From NCBI GenBank assembly GCA_015143295.1, contig CM026560.1:8496501-8560500 (forward strand): a DNA stretch of 64,000 bases. The letters are read 5' to 3'. The notes below the pieces were generated by a model, which worked only from the letters and a program-made list of their open reading frames with translations, was not told where the DNA came from and ran no database searches. Source of the stretch: Tetracentron sinense (lineage: Eukaryota; Streptophyta; Magnoliopsida; Trochodendrales; Trochodendraceae). Within the stretch, counting starts at the first letter, position 1; each line of letters starts with the position of its first letter. Below are positions 31,232-43,588 of this stretch, piece after piece. Made by a program: the position numbers and the translations under genes.

Positions 31232-32554
31232 TGTGGTTAGCAATCCTAACCATAGTTAGTTCAACCTAACCATAGTTAGTTCAACCTAACCCTGGTTAGT
31301 AACCCTAACCTGGGCCGGACTCCGTCTTAGTCTACCGGACTACCCCCTAAGCCTACCGGGCTTGAATACCTTGCACTTGGCCAACCTCGGTCAATCAAAC
31401 TGTAGTCTATCGGACTAGTCCATGTTAGCCACCTTTGGTGCACACACACATGCCCGTAGCCTCGGCACAGGCTCACATGCTAGAACTACGCTCGGTCTGA
31501 TCTCACCTTGTGAGTACGTAGGCAACCCAACTCGGGTTCGACCCCAGTTAGCTTTTTCTTTCTTGGATTAGTGTTAACTTAAACCACCCGACATTTTAAT
31601 CAAGATTAACTTTATTTGGTTTAAACCTGAGGAGTACGGAACCGTTGTAAAATGGAAGTCTTGGGTGCCTAACACATTCCCCGGACTTAACTGAACCCCA
31701 TACCCCGATCTCACTCGCAAACCAAGACCTTATCCAAACCTGGGAGATTTATCCCTTCTGAATGAATAGGTGGCAACTCTTAATAGTAAAACCCTTCCAC
31801 ACCTGCGAGGGTATACAGGTAATTACACTTCTTTGGTGAGTGAAAGAATTTCCGCGCTCAAAATAATCCCCAATGGGTCCTACCCATTTGGTTTTTCACA
31901 TCTAATGTGATTCCACCTGATAGAGCTTCACTATACCATATAATGATTACTTAGAGAAATTAATTAATTAATTAAATTAAATACTTTAAGAAATTCGTTG
32001 TGTGTGGGATCTAAAGAGATCTCTTATTTCTGGTTGTGGGACCAAGTACTCAACCTTTTGGTTAAAGCATTGTTATTAGGAAACACATTTCCTACACTCC
32101 ATCAGGATTATAGAATTTTATCTATATCCCTGGACTTCCACCAATAACAATAATGTCCATTAACACAATGTGATTAACCTCCAGAAAATAGAGAATTACT
32201 TGTAGGTATCTCTATCTCAAGATTTGTTTACAGATGTGTCCCTCCACTTCCAATATTGTTATAAGCTTATGAGACAATATCTAATACTGTCTTTAATCCC
32301 TGGCTTATATTGAGAACCCATTCTCTTTGATACTTTTAGTCAACTTGGACTTTCAAACATTTTAGAAATTCTTTAAAAGAAATAATAATAATAATTACAT
32401 TTCTTTTATATAGAAAATAAACTCCTCGATAAAACCATTTCATCGATAAAGACCAGTGCTAGGTTTTTCAAGTCCGGTTTTGACAAGTATCAACTCAATA
32501 TTAATTACTCTGTAAGAGTAGTGGAATCCATATTGAGTGTACACACACTTCTTC

Positions 32555-35379
32555 TGTAGAGCCCCGGAATTTGGGTTCACTGTTCATGTGAATAGTACCC
32601 ATATATGGTGTGTGTAAAGGCCTAAGGCCTTCCATTGTGTTCTTGGTATGAGGGTGAGTCAAATGAGGGTTTTCGATACATGTTTTGAGTCTCAAAGAGA
32701 GAGTGTAAAGATGCTCTAAGTGGGTAAAAGCAAGGGTATAAATTACCCTAAGTGTTTAATGAGTTGTAAGTGAATAGTGAATGGTGAATAGTGTTAGTGC
32801 GCGAGGCATAAAGAGGCCGGGGCCTCTCATGCATATTGGTGTGATTTCAACGATCACCGAGGTGGGTTAAAAACCTATGGAGAACGAGTCATGAGGTGTG
32901 AGTAGGGTGTTGGACCTGAGGGAAAAGAGTGTAAAAGCACTCGAAGTTTTCTAGGTGTTGAAGAGGTATGTTTTGTCTTTTCCCTCAACTTTAAAGAGCT
33001 CTAGTTTAGTCACCATTAGTCAGAATCGAGTGATTCTTGAATTTTTTGAAAGGTATTGGACCCCTCTTCGAGGTTCATGTTTACTATTTGTCTTGATTTT
33101 GAGTCAAGGTTGAGTTAAAAGTTAGATTTTCAAAACTGGGTCTGCTGCAAATCTAGTTTTCTGAAATCAATTTCCAGACCAGTTGTCTTATGAGCCCATT
33201 AAGGTAATTAAAAACTCAAAAGTAAGATTTGTCTATTAGACACAAAATTGTTTCTCTTTGAATGATGAGTCCAGTGCAAGTTGAATCGTCAAAATCCAAT
33301 AAGCAATTCAAAATTTATAGCCAAAACACTGAAGCATGTTTTTGCAGAAAATCTTGCTCGAGCGAACATCATTGAAATAGCGTTTTTGAGTCCAGGGAGT
33401 AGCCCGCTCAAGTGAGACCCAAGACCACTTGAGCGAGATCTCATAGAAACCTTTTTATTGGGGTTTTTCACTAACCTAACACTATATATATTCAATTTTT
33501 GGGGGTCCAAGGGTTCCAACACTTAGAGAGAGACTTTTTGAGAGAAAAATGAGGAAACCTAGGTTTCCAAAAGGATGTTTTCTTGTGAGATCAAGGAGGA
33601 GCCCAAATTCTTGCTTTCAAAGCTTCTTCAAGCTTAGATTTCATCCTCACATGCCCTCAAAGCTTGGACCTTCTTCTTCAAAGCTTAGAGCATCATCCTC
33701 AAGCTTAGGTTTGGCTTCTTCAAGCTTCTCAACCCTTCTCAAGTGTTTGATCAAAGAGATTTGATCTTCTAAGGTAGATACACTCTACTAGATTCTAATT
33801 CCATAAACCATGAATGAGATGCATGAGTTTCTTGATAAATGTGGATATATAGCCTTGTATATATGTAAACACACTCTCCTAGCTTTTAATTTCATAAACC
33901 CTTTTCTAAAGCAAGAAAAAATCCTATGAATTGTGATGTGAGTTAACTTGTGATGATGCTATGCTTTTAACCAATGAATAAAAGATGGTACAAAGTTAGA
34001 TGTTTTATATGTTAGTATCCAAAGATGAAAAGCATGTTAAAAGACATAAGTTTTGGGAAAAACGAAGGAGAAAAACCGTATTTTCGTTGTAATTGGAATG
34101 GTGTGATTAAATTGTATATGGACTATTGTGATGGATGAATTAGGTTGAGTATTGGCTATATGGCTATATGTAAAGTGTTTCCTTTATGTCTACCATGTTA
34201 TTCACAATACTACACTGACACATGCACAGTATGATCGAGTCTTTCTAAATTATGGATATCCAAAAGAATAAGTAAAAGTATATAAGAGGAAATACAAAAA
34301 TCAGAAGAGGAAAAGTGTAAGATGCAAATGAACCAAATGAAAAGTAAAAGAAGAACATGAAAAGAGAAAAGTACAAGAAGCAAAAGAAGTATATGGAAAG
34401 TATAAGAGGCAAAAGAGGTTACAAGAAGTACATGGAAAAAGCCGACGGGAGGCATGATAGCAGGCCGCCTGAAAGGGAATTGGATACTGGCATCAGATTC
34501 CGATGATACCAGGCCACCCAGAAGGGAAATGGATACTGGTCGTCTACTCCGAAGGTAGCCAAGGGTGAGGATGATATTAGGCCACACAGCTTATGTGGGT
34601 ACAGGTACTAGTTGTCCGACTCCCGAGGTAGCAAAAGATGAATACCGCGGTATTTTAAATACCCGTACATGAGAAGATAATAAAAGATGAGAACCAAGGT
34701 ATTTTACATACCCGTATATGCAAAGATAAAAGATGATAAGAAGATTTTACGAGATTTTCTGAGATATATGCACACGATATTATTTTGTTTTCCGTGCTCT
34801 GATTTCCAGAATGCATGTGAAATGATTAAACTGCGATATATGGTGTATTATTGTTTATGACATTACTATCTAGTAGTTTGTATACGTGAAGTATTTAATA
34901 CTCAGCCGTACAAATTTATGTTAACAGGCTCCTTAGATATCTATGGTGAGCGTCCTCAGGAGCCGTGAGTCGAGGAGGAGTTCGTTGAGGAGGAGGAGAC
35001 TTGGGGTATTCTTTAGAAGCAGAGGGCTCAGGAGGAGCAGAGGGCCTTGGTTAGGTGGCCCCATCATGAGTGATGAGAGAGAGAGAGACTTGTATATAAA
35101 TTTTGTTGAGTGAAGTTGTTCCCTCTTTATTTTGGGTTTTGTTTATAAACTTAGATTGCTCTATTTTTTGGGTTTGTTCATAAACTTGGATTACGGTATG
35201 CATAAAAAGAAAAAGTTTGTTCTACTTCCGCTATAGTATGCATAGAAGATTTGTATTATACTTCTGCTATCATATGTCTTATATGTTGTACAAGATTTAT
35301 ATGTTGTATAGGATGGTTTGGTAATAAGTTCATGACATCAAAGTATCCTAACTCATAGGGGGTATTTTGGGTCACGACA
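32555..35379 (+). mobile_element. Chromovirus-type solo LTR, TSD TCTTC
   Basis: Exact TSD TCTTC (32550-32554, 35380-35384). It starts TGTAGAGCCCCGG and ends TTTTGGGTCACGACA; 2825 bp, no internal region. It contains the shared block in complement (33271-33290), CTCGAGCGA/CTTGAGCGAG palindromes (33355-33445), two GGTATTTTA..ATACC hairpins (34646-34720) and a broken micro-ORF. The 71-codon ORF at 33549-33764 lies in transcribed-looking LTR sequence and is not a recognised protein. Confidence 0.93.
34918..35016 (+). pseudogene. LTR leader micro-ORF broken by one stop
   Basis: The frame from ATG 34918 reads M-L-T-G-S-L-D-I-Y-G-E, has TGA at 34966-34968 where other copies have Trp, then continues V-E-E-E-F-V-E-E-E-E to TAG at 35014-35016. 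A single G-to-A change explains the break; the rest of the frame is kept. Confidence 0.6.
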
Positions 35380-36217
35380 TCTTCTAATATAGCGTACATA
35401 ACCCAATGAGCCCGTATTTCGTCTGGTGTGTTGGACATTGATGATTGGCTACATCATAGCTATATAGGCAAATACCAGAGAAGATGTTGACCTTTTAGGT
35501 TCAGGAGAATCTGTCCAATGGACTACCCTAAATATAAAGACAGTATATTTATAAGGGTATCCACTGAGTGATTCAGTTGCAATATAAGTACTTCTTACTT
35601 ATATCCACTTCTTAGTCAAGAGACCCTTCTCTCAGTGATTGAGATTCACTACTCCATCATATGGAACTAACAATTGTAAGTTAGTTAGAATACATTGTCC
35701 AGATGTATCCTGAATAACTTAGAGCAATTTTAGGTCTACAAGGAACTGGAAAACCATATCTCATTTGCAATTAGTTATTAATTAATTGGATGGTTTTCCT
35801 ACAATGTTACCTAAGGGATAAAGTAGTCTTATCTAATGAGATACTTTTAACATGTTACCCAATGCAGAAGATAATGTGTGAATGTAAAATATGCTTTTAT
35901 TGATTAAGCAGACTAAGTTTCGCGACCCAAAACCCACCCTAGGAGTTAGAGTGAACTTTGGACGACTAATCATAGCTTACATGACTTGCTCGACAAACCA
36001 ACCTGCAAAAACCCACAGAGCATATACAATAGAGGATATAAACAGCGGAAACATACTCTAACATAGCACAGCGGAAGTTTAAACAAACCTCTATGTATAT
36101 ATGAATCCAAGTTTACACAAAAGGAATCCAAAAGAAAGTGCGGACAGACCTGCCAAAATACATGAAGGTATATCTCTCATCTCACCCACAGCTAATCCAC
36201 TCAGAATCTACAACCAC

Positions 36218-36337
36218 CTAATGGTAACCCTCTACTGGAGGTTCCTCCAAAGGCTCCTCGACGTACTCCTCTTCCACCCATGGACCAGGAGCACAAACAT
36301 CAAATGGAGCAGCAGCTCCCTCAGAACCTGCCGACAT
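36218..36337 (-). CDS. LTR leader micro-ORF, 39 codons (E1 3' LTR)
   Basis: Same reading frame as 43893-44012 in the other LTR: ATG in ATGTCGGCAGG, P-F-D at residues 11-13, P-W-V-E-E-E-Y at 19-25, acidic tail, TAG. It differs from its sister by Val for Ile at residue 14. Confidence 0.5.
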   Translation of the reverse strand: MSAGSEGAAAPFDVCAPGPWVEEEYVEEPLEEPPVEGYH

Positions 36338-36659
36338 GAGAAGTACGGCTGAGCATGGAATACTCAGCGGGTACTAAATACTAACCAATAGTCATAGCAA
36401 AACCATAGCAGTATAGGAAGCAGGAAGCATTTCACATATATAAAGCAGGAGCCATCAATATCATAACAAGGAAATAAGGCAATTTATAATCATGCTTGCA
36501 TTTCATGAAAAGACGATAACACCCTTGAAAACACCGTGCACTTGACTTGATTGAAAATACCATTTCCGTGCTTGAAAACTTGTCATGTTTGTCTTATCTT
36601 ATCGTATCATGCGTGTCATGTGTGTCATGCCATGTCATGCTTGCTTGGAAAAGTAAACT

Positions 36660-36979
36660 ACTTGTGAGGGAAGGGAGACCCTTCTTCCTAAATGCCCATG
36701 CTTGTCATGTCATGTATCATGCTTGCTTGTTCGGAAAAGTAATCTACTTATGAGGGAAGGGAGACCCTTCTTCCTAAAATGCTCATGCTTGTCATGCCGT
36801 GTCATGTCATGCTTGTATCATGCTTGGAAAAGTAAACTACTTGTGAGGGAAGGGAGACCCTTCTTCCTAAATGCCCATGTCATGTCCTTTCACTTGTAAG
36901 ATGTCCTTGTGAGATGTACTTGCGAGGGAAGGGAAACCCTTCTTATGATATGTATGTACTTGCGAGGGAAGGGAGACCC
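36660..36979 (-). repeat. Array of GAAGGG/CCCTTC hairpins in the E1 3' LTR
   Basis: Four complete and one cut unit of GGGAAGGGAGACCCTTCTT, arms GAAGGG/CCCTTC with loop AGA (AAA in the fourth), separated by CATG-rich spacers. The fifth unit is cut by the 262-bp deletion. The inverted equivalent is at 48820-48955. Confidence 0.8.
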
Positions 36980-37639
36980 TAGCAATATTCATAATTTATT
37001 AGGCATGCATTTCCTACTTTACAACTCACTTTATTCACCTTGGCATTTCATCAAACATGGTGTGTTCATTATTCGTTAAACCTACATCATGCTTTTTCTA
37101 GGTGGGTTCACCATCACAACATACTTGTATGTTTATTATTAGTACAATGCCCTTTCCCATTCGTTCATCACATCATTCACACGGCATCCATTCGCCAACA
37201 TCCATCTCCATTCACCATTCAAACCCATCCATCTCTTAGCACATGTGTAAATGAAAGAAAATCAAAAGAAATAAAGGGAAAAGAGGAACTATAACTAGGA
37301 GGGTAGCAAGAAGTACCGACCTTGAAGAAATGAGGAAGAAATCCCCTTCCAAAAACGACCGTGAGTTGCTGCCCTAGCTTGAGGAGATGCTCCTCACGAG
37401 CTTGTGCCTTGATCTCGAAGAAAAATGGGCTTGAGTTGAGTGTGGGTTCACAAACCCCTTGATTTCTCTCCAAAATGGAAACCCTAGGTTTAGGAATCAC
37501 CCTCTCCTCTCTTCTTATCTCCCAATCTCTCTAAGTGTTGAAATGAAGCCCTAAAGGCTCGGGTTAAACTCTTAAGGTAAGAGTGAACCGACCAAAAGAC
37601 CATAATACCCTTACTAAAATTTTTGCAAAATGCGAGTAC

Positions 37640-38095
37640 CAAGCACGTTGAGCTGTGAATAGTGCCAAACACGTTGTGCTGTGAATAATGCCGAACACGT
37701 TGTGCTGTGAACAGTGCTGAACACGTGGTGCTGTGAACAGTGCTGAACACATTGTGCTGTGAACAGTGCCGAACACGTTGTGCTGTGGACAGTGCTGAAC
37801 ACGTTGTGCTGTGGACAGTGCTGAACACGTTGTGCTGTGAACAGTGCTGAACACGTTGTGCTGTGAACAGTGCCGAACACGTTGTTCGTTGTGGATAGTG
37901 CCGAACACGTTGTCCGTTGTGGATAGTGCCGAACACGTTGTGCTGAGCTCGTTGTCCGTTGTGTTGTGCATAGTGCTGAACTCGTTGTCCGTTGTGTTAT
38001 CTACAACGTGCCCGATGAGCTGTACAACGTACACGTTGTTGCTGTACAACGTACCCGTTGTGAGCTGTACAACGTACCTGTTGTCTGTTGCATAA
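37640..38095 (-). repeat. 26-bp tandem repeats and ACGTTGT repeats, E1 3' LTR
   Basis: About ten copies of a 26-bp unit (GAACACGTTGTGCTGTGAAC plus AGTGCT) followed by GTACAACGTACACGTTGT-type units. Because 26 is not a multiple of three and the units lack stops, long open frames appear in all three minus frames; these are not proteins. ACAACGTACACGTTGT is nearly self-complementary. Confidence 0.9.
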
Positions 38096-38408
38096 CGGAT
38101 GCACAACGTATACGTTATCAGAGCTAGAGCTACGTTATCGGAGTACGTCCTTAGTGCCTTCCGAGCTACATCCTTAGCGCATAACCGAGCTATGATTTCC
38201 TACAGGTCCAGACTGTTTTGGCCATATCTTTTGACTCGTTCGTCCGATTTTGACGATTCAACTTGCGTTGGGTTCGTACTTCGAAAAGGAATATTTCCGA
38301 CGTTTTAGAATTTCCAATTTCTTCCTTATTTATTAATTATACCTCTTTAAAGGCAAAATGGCAACGAAAGTGTCATGCATTAAATGTGAAAAGGTCCGGG
38401 GCTCTACA

Positions 38409-38421
38409 TCCTCCCCCCCTT
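38409..38421 (-). promoter_or_regulatory. Polypurine tract of E1
   Basis: Minus-strand AAGGGGGGGAGGA directly abuts the TGTAGAG start of the 3' LTR, the expected plus-strand DNA priming site. Confidence 0.9.
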
Positions 38422-38509
38422 ACAAAAATTTCGTCCTCGAAATTTAGACGCTACTTGCATTACAAACCAAAAAGAAAATTACAAGTCATATATAGACTTA
38501 CACAAAAAC

Positions 38510-41500
38510 TCATTCAATTAATTCTGGGTACTTTGCTTTGACTTCGGCTTCACGCTCCCATGTAGCTTCTTCCCGAGCATGGTGTTGCCATTGCACAAGA
38601 ACCAAAGGGATTGTCTTGTTGCGAAGCACCTGATCTCTTCGATCCAAAATCTGAACCGACTTTTAATCAAGGTGAGGTCCTCTCGAATCTCCAACGGTTC
38701 CAAGTCTATGACATGCGAAGGATCCGCAATGTACTTCCGAAACTTAGACACATGGAAGACGTTGTGAACTGCGGCCATGTGAGGTGGGAGAGCTACCCTG
38801 TAAGCAACCTCACCAACTGGTGTGATAATCTCAAAAGGCCCAACATACCGAGGACTAAGCTTGCCTCGCTTTCCAAATCTCATGATCCCTTTGCTAGGAG
38901 ATACTTTCACAAAAACTTGATCCCCTACTTGGAATTCCAAGTCCCTACGGCGCGTGTCCGCATAACTTTTCTGGCGATCGTGAGCGGCTTTCAATCGATC
39001 CCGAATGATCTTAATTGTGTCTGCAGTTTGCTCAATCAACTCCAGACCAAGTACTTTCCTTTCTCCTACCTCATCCCAATAGAGAGGAGACCTACAACTT
39101 CACCCATACAAGGCCTCAAATGGTGCCATTTGGATACTCGCCTGATAGCTGTTATTATAGGCGAATTCAACCAAAGGAAAGTGCTCTTCCTAACTGCCTC
39201 TGAAATCCAGCATACAAGCCCGAAGCATGTCTTCAATGACTTGGTTCACTCTCTCGGTTTGTCCATCCGTCTGTGGATGAAAAGCGGTGTTGAAATCAAG
39301 TCGGGAACCCATAGCCTCTTGGAAACTTTTCCAAAATCTTGACGTGAATCTTGGATCCCGATCCGACACAATACTGACGGGCACTCCGTGCAGCCTCACC
39401 ACTTCCTTGATGTATAGAGCGGCCAACTGGCTAGAGTTGAAAGTAGTTCGGTAGGGTAGGAAGTGCGCAGACTTCGTCAGACGGTCTACTACAACCCAAA
39501 TTGCATCTGAGCCCCTTGCCGTTTTTGGCAAGCCAACTATGAAATCCATGGATATGTTCTCCCATTTCCACTCGGGAATAGGAAGGGACTGTAATAGACC
39601 TGCGGGCCGCATGTGTTCTACTTTCACCTGTTAACACACCAAGCACCGTGCTACATATTCCGCAACCTCCCTCTTCATATTCCGCCACCAAAAGTTACTC
39701 TTGAGGTTCCGGTACATCTTTGTACCCCCTGGATGCACTGTGTACTTCGAACGGTGTGCTTCATCCAAAATCTCTCTTCGAAGATCTACATTGGCTGGGA
39801 CGCACAGCCTTCCCTTGAATGTGATAGCACCCCGACTAGTGAGAGAGAAGTCCTCACTACCCTTAGCAACTTCCTTATCCTGATAAGCCAACAATTCAGC
39901 ATCCGTGGCTTGATATTCTTGGATCAAATCTATAATGTACGACCGAACCGTAACATTTGCCAAGGTAGGACCACGGACAGAGTCATTCACACTGATGTCC
40001 AGATTTGCCAAATCTTCTAGTAGCTTCCATTCTTGAACCAACATGTGTGCTAACAACCCCTGAGGTCTTCTACTCAAAGCAGCAGCCACTACATTTGCTT
40101 TACCCGGGTGGTATTGAATGGTACAATCATAGTCTTTCAAAAATTCCATCCAACGCCGTTGCCTTAGATTCAGCTCCTTTTGGGAAAAGAGATACTTGAG
40201 ACTCTTGTGATCAGTGAACACATAGAACTCCACCCCATAAAGGTAATGACGCCAAATCTTAAGTGCAAACACGACCGCCGCAAGCTCCAAGTCGTGCGTG
40301 GGATAATTCTTCTCATGCTCCTTCAACTGCCTTGATGCATAGGCAATGACTTTCTTGTGCTGCATGAGTACCACACCCAAGTCCAATGTGTGAGGCATCA
40401 CTATACACCTCATACCCATAAGGTCTGGATGGCACAGCAAGGACAGGGGCTGTAGTAAGCCTCTTCTTCAGTTCCGTGAAACTGATCTCGCACTTATCAC
40501 TCCATACAAACTTGGCGTTCTTCCTTGTCAGGTAAGTGAGCGGTGCCGCAAGGCTAGAGAAACCCTCTACGAATCTCCTGTAGTAGCCTAACAATCCAAG
40601 GAAACTACGTATTTCTTTGACACTCTTGGGCCTCGCCCAACTCATGACTGCATCTATCTTCCTTGGATCAACCGAGATGCCTTCCACAGAAACAACGTGG
40701 CCTAGGAATGCCACCTCTTCCAACCAAAACTCACACTTACTGAGTTTAGCGTATAGCTTATGCTCTCTCAGCATTTCCAAAGCAAGGCGAAGGTCTCGCA
40801 TGTGATCTTCCCGTGTCTGGGAATACACCAAGATATCGTCGACAAACACTATTACGCATCGATCTAGGTATGGTCGGAACACCTGGTTCATTAAATCCAT
40901 AAAAGCTGCCGGCGCGTTCGTGAGTCCAAAAGGCATCACCAAGAACTCGTAGTGTCCATACCGAGTCCTGAAAGCAGTTTTGGGAACATCTTCCACCTTA
41001 ATCTTCAACTGGTGATAACCCGATCGAAGGTCTATCTTCGAGAAAAATCTCGCTCCCTTCAAATGATCGAACAAGTCATCAATCCTAGGCAAGGGATACC
41101 TATTCTTTATAGTGACTTTGTTCAATTGCCTGTAATCGACGCACATCCGCATCGAGCCATCTTTCTTCTTAACAAATAACACCGGGGCACCCCACGGTGA
41201 GACACTTGGTCGAATGAAACCAAGACCTTGTAATTCCTCCAACTGAGTCTTCAACTCCTTGAGTTCAATAGGGGCCATTCTATATAGAGCTCTGAAAACA
41301 GGAGCTGTGCCTGGTGCAAGCTCGATCACAAACTCAATCTCCCTATCTGGAGGCAATCCCGGCAACTCCTCTGGAAATACATCCAGGAATTCACTCACAA
41401 CCGGAATAGTCGATGAGTCCTTTGCTTCAGGGTTAGCTAAGCTCAACGCCGCAAAGTGGGCAATGTCTCCACTTTTCAACCCTCGAAAGTGAAATGGTTT

Positions 41501-41926
41501 TCCTTCTACCAGCTTGAAGAGTACCATCTTCTCAAAGCAAGCTACATGCCCATGATGTGCTGCTAACCAATCCATTCCCAATATAACATCAAAGTCTTGG
41601 AATCCAAGGACGATGAGATCGACCGCCAACTCGTGGCTTCCAACTTGGACCACACTATTTCTATACACTTTATCTGCCAATACTGTTTTGCCGAGAGGAG
41701 TCGAAATGGCTAACTCCTGTTCTAGCTGACTTGGCTCTACAGAAAAGCCTTCTAAAAAACTCGGCGAAACAAATGAATGAGTAGACCCGGTATCAATCAA
41801 CACTCGAGCCAAATACTCATTGACTAGTAGGGTTCCTGAAATTTTAACTAGCGGAGTTAATCCATGCATCAACAGTGTATACATGTAGGTATATGTACAT
41901 ATATAACATGCCAAGTACGTACACAA
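38510..41926 (-). pseudogene. pol: E1 pol: protease, RT, RNase H, integrase, chromodomain; broken
   Basis: 41926-40313 holds the aspartic protease (L-I-D-T-G-S, residues 43-48) and reverse transcriptase with F-V-D-D at 361-364. Near 40371 an extra base shifts the frame into 40440-39631, with RNase H (F-T-D-H-K-S-L; the usual N-V-V-A-D-A-L reads N-V-V-A-A-A-L) and the HHCC zinc finger. The integrase core (39627-39190) keeps D-F-I-V-G, S-D-R-D-P and the Glu in D-G-Q-T-E-R-V. Stops: TAA 39631-39633, TAG 39190-39192, TGA 39100-39102. 39039-38518 is the GPY/F C-terminal domain. A shift near 38670 moves the chromodomain (W-Q-H-H, then E-E-A-T-W-E) to another frame ending TGA at 38510. The first 22 residues of the upstream ORF look non-coding. 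Confidence 0.93.
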
Positions 41927-41969
41927 TCAATTAATACTTAACAGTTTAATTTACGGATAATTAAATAAG

Positions 41970-43231
41970 CTACAACTGCGTACCTTGCACTGCATCGTCA
42001 GATGCAAGTGCATCACCCTCTGTTAAGGCAAAAACTCGCCCCTGGTTCGCCTGGCGAGACTGAGGTGTAGACCGGGTAGTCTGAGATGACGCCTGATATG
42101 ATCCTGCTGGGCGTGCTGGTGGCCTAATCCCCTGAGACTGGCTTGGTAAATGCCGACTGGGGCAATCCCTGATCATATGGCCCTGGCGACCACAATGAAA
42201 ACATCCACCCGATGCTCTTCTGCAATCTCCTGTCGGGTGCCTTCGGTCGCATGAAGTGCAGACCTCGTGTATATAAGTCGGAGGGGCCGAAGGTGGAGCA
42301 TACCTCATCGTCTGAGGTGCAACAAGTTGTGGGGCCAGAAGAGCCTGAGGTCGCGGTGCCTAAGGCACATTCTACCGTGGAGCTGGAGGCGCATAAGATG
42401 GCCTCATCGGTGGTGCTGGCCACGCACTCGATAAGGACTGGTACGAGCCCGCCTCTCTAGAGGTGCTGAACTACTGGATTGGCCTCTCGTCAATTCCCTC
42501 TTCTTGGACACCGCCTCAGAGTTGGTCTCAACCAACAAGGCTTTATCCACCACTTCAGCGTAAGTGGCGTGCCTAAAGACCGATACTTTCTCCATGATGA
42601 CATCCTTGAGTCCTTGCTCAATCCTCCTCGCCTTCATTGCTTCGGTGGCAATCATATGTGTCGCGAAGCGTGATAGCTCCGAGAACTTGGCCTCGTATTG
42701 TGCCACCGACATCAAACCTTGCTCGAGGTTGATGAATTCTCTCTCTTTCTTTTCCCGTGCTCCAATCGGAAAATACTTCTTGTAAAAAGTATCTTTGAAC
42801 TCCTCCCAAGTCCAAGGTTGACCCTGCATGGTCAAATCTCGCGTCCTCAATGCGGACAACCACCAATGGTGGGCTTCACCTTCTAGCATGAAAACTGCCC
42901 ATGCTACTCTATCCTCCTCTGTAGGTGAGAGGACCGCAAAGATCTTCTCCATTTGGAGGATCCATGCCTCCGTAGCAAGAGGGTCCACACTCCCATGGAA
43001 GGGTGGAGGCCTCAATCTCCTGAATGCCTCAACTCCAGCGGGTACGATGTACTGGAGCTGCGGGCGATGGAGTAGGTGCCACCAATGATGGTATAGCCTG
43101 CCGAGCCCCCAGTATGGCGAGTGTCTCAGCAATAGAGCCTAAGACCTGGGGAGGTCCGGCTGCTCATCCTCATCTCTGGAAGAAGATGAAGCTCTGGTTT
43201 GTGGTCCACGACCCCGTGTGCCCCGCCTCAT
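41970..43231 (-). pseudogene. gag: E1 gag, three frameshifts
   Basis: The likely start is ATG at 43231 (M-R-R-G-T-R-G), matching the E3 gag start at 63290. The frame then shifts near 43160 (S-I-A-E-T-L-A-I-L block), again near 43045 (the E-A-F-R-R-L-R-P-P capsid start, open in 43132-42404), and again near 42410. The capsid is of retrotransposon gag type (W-E-E-F-K-D-T-F-Y-K-K-Y-F). The nucleocapsid part (42308-41970) has a CCHC zinc knuckle, C-F-H-C-x4-H-x4-C, at residues 36-49 of that ORF and a weaker Cys/His cluster before it. It stops before pol. Confidence 0.9.
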
Positions 43232-43576
43232 GACTAAAGTCCTGAGAACAATAGCACCACATGAGTCTCACTTGAAACCACAGTTTATTTCAATGTCGTT
43301 TCACAATAATTCAATTTGTATTAGTTGTATAATACTAATATACATCACATCAAGTCATCAGAGTATTCATCACATTATACTTATACTTTAGCGTTCTAGC
43401 GTACCTAGGACCCGTACTTGGTTAAAGCAACCATTTTAGACTAAGACTAAAGTCTAGTCTTACACTTGGAACCAGACTCGCTCCCGACTTACTTCCTTCC
43501 TAACTTGTTTCCTAACATATGCTCTTGTCAAGCCGTGGTATAAGATTCTAAATGACCCTAAAGACCTAAAGCCTAA

Positions 43577-43588
43577 GCTTTGATACCA
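43577..43588 (-). promoter_or_regulatory. E1 primer-binding site (initiator Met tRNA type)
   Basis: Minus-strand TGGTATCAAAGC lies four bases after the 5' LTR end. It matches the initiator-tRNA(Met) primer site TGGTATCAGAGC with one change; the perfect form is present in E3. Confidence 0.9.

Larger units (their letters stand above)
24670..31860 (+). mobile_element. Ogre/Tat-type LTR holding two younger solo LTRs
   Basis: It starts TGTAAGCACCCAATTTTTAC and ends about GAATTTCCGCGCTCA. It is the inverted relative of 9202-11951 (shared AACCATGGTTA tracts, CCTACCGGGCC tracts, GAGTACGTAGGCAACCC, CTGAATGAATAGGTGGCAAC). ATAAT before the start (24665-24669) recurs at 31863-31867, two bases past the expected place, so the TSD is probable rather than exact. 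Without the insertions at 26103-29230 and 29727-31231 it is about 2.55 kb, close to the other copy. No internal region: a solo LTR. Confidence 0.75.
35918..38408 (-). mobile_element. E1 3' LTR
   Basis: 2491 bp. It differs from the 5' LTR mainly by a 262-bp deletion at 36979/36980 (between an ACCC and a CCCTAG) and small changes in the CATGTCATG-rich part near 36620. It carries a TATA-like TTTATATATG (about 36435-36444, minus), the conserved stem-loop, the micro-ORF and the 26-bp tandem array. Confidence 0.95.

Noticed and set aside
31861..31917. Primer-binding site or internal region after the Ogre-type LTR
   Set aside because: No tRNA-complementary sequence follows; the text continues the older outer LTR, so the element is a solo LTR.
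33549..33764. 71-codon ORF rich in Ser, Pro and Lys
   Set aside because: It lies within the 32555-35379 solo LTR in AGCTT/CTTCAAGC-rich repetitive text; no similar frame was seen in related LTRs.
37490..38106. ORFs of 148-180 codons with repeated Cys/Ser/His text (also 45417-46027)
   Set aside because: They are readings of a 26-bp tandem repeat in three overlapping frames inside LTRs; no start context, no family, and unit number varies between sister LTRs.
38611..39342. Plus-strand 243-codon ORF
   Set aside because: It is antisense to the E1 integrase; the minus strand carries the recognisable domain.
41860..41926. N-terminal 22 residues of the E1 pol ORF as genuine protein
   Set aside because: They are a low-complexity Cys/Tyr/Thr run from a TATA/CATA-rich stretch before the protease; no counterpart in related elements.
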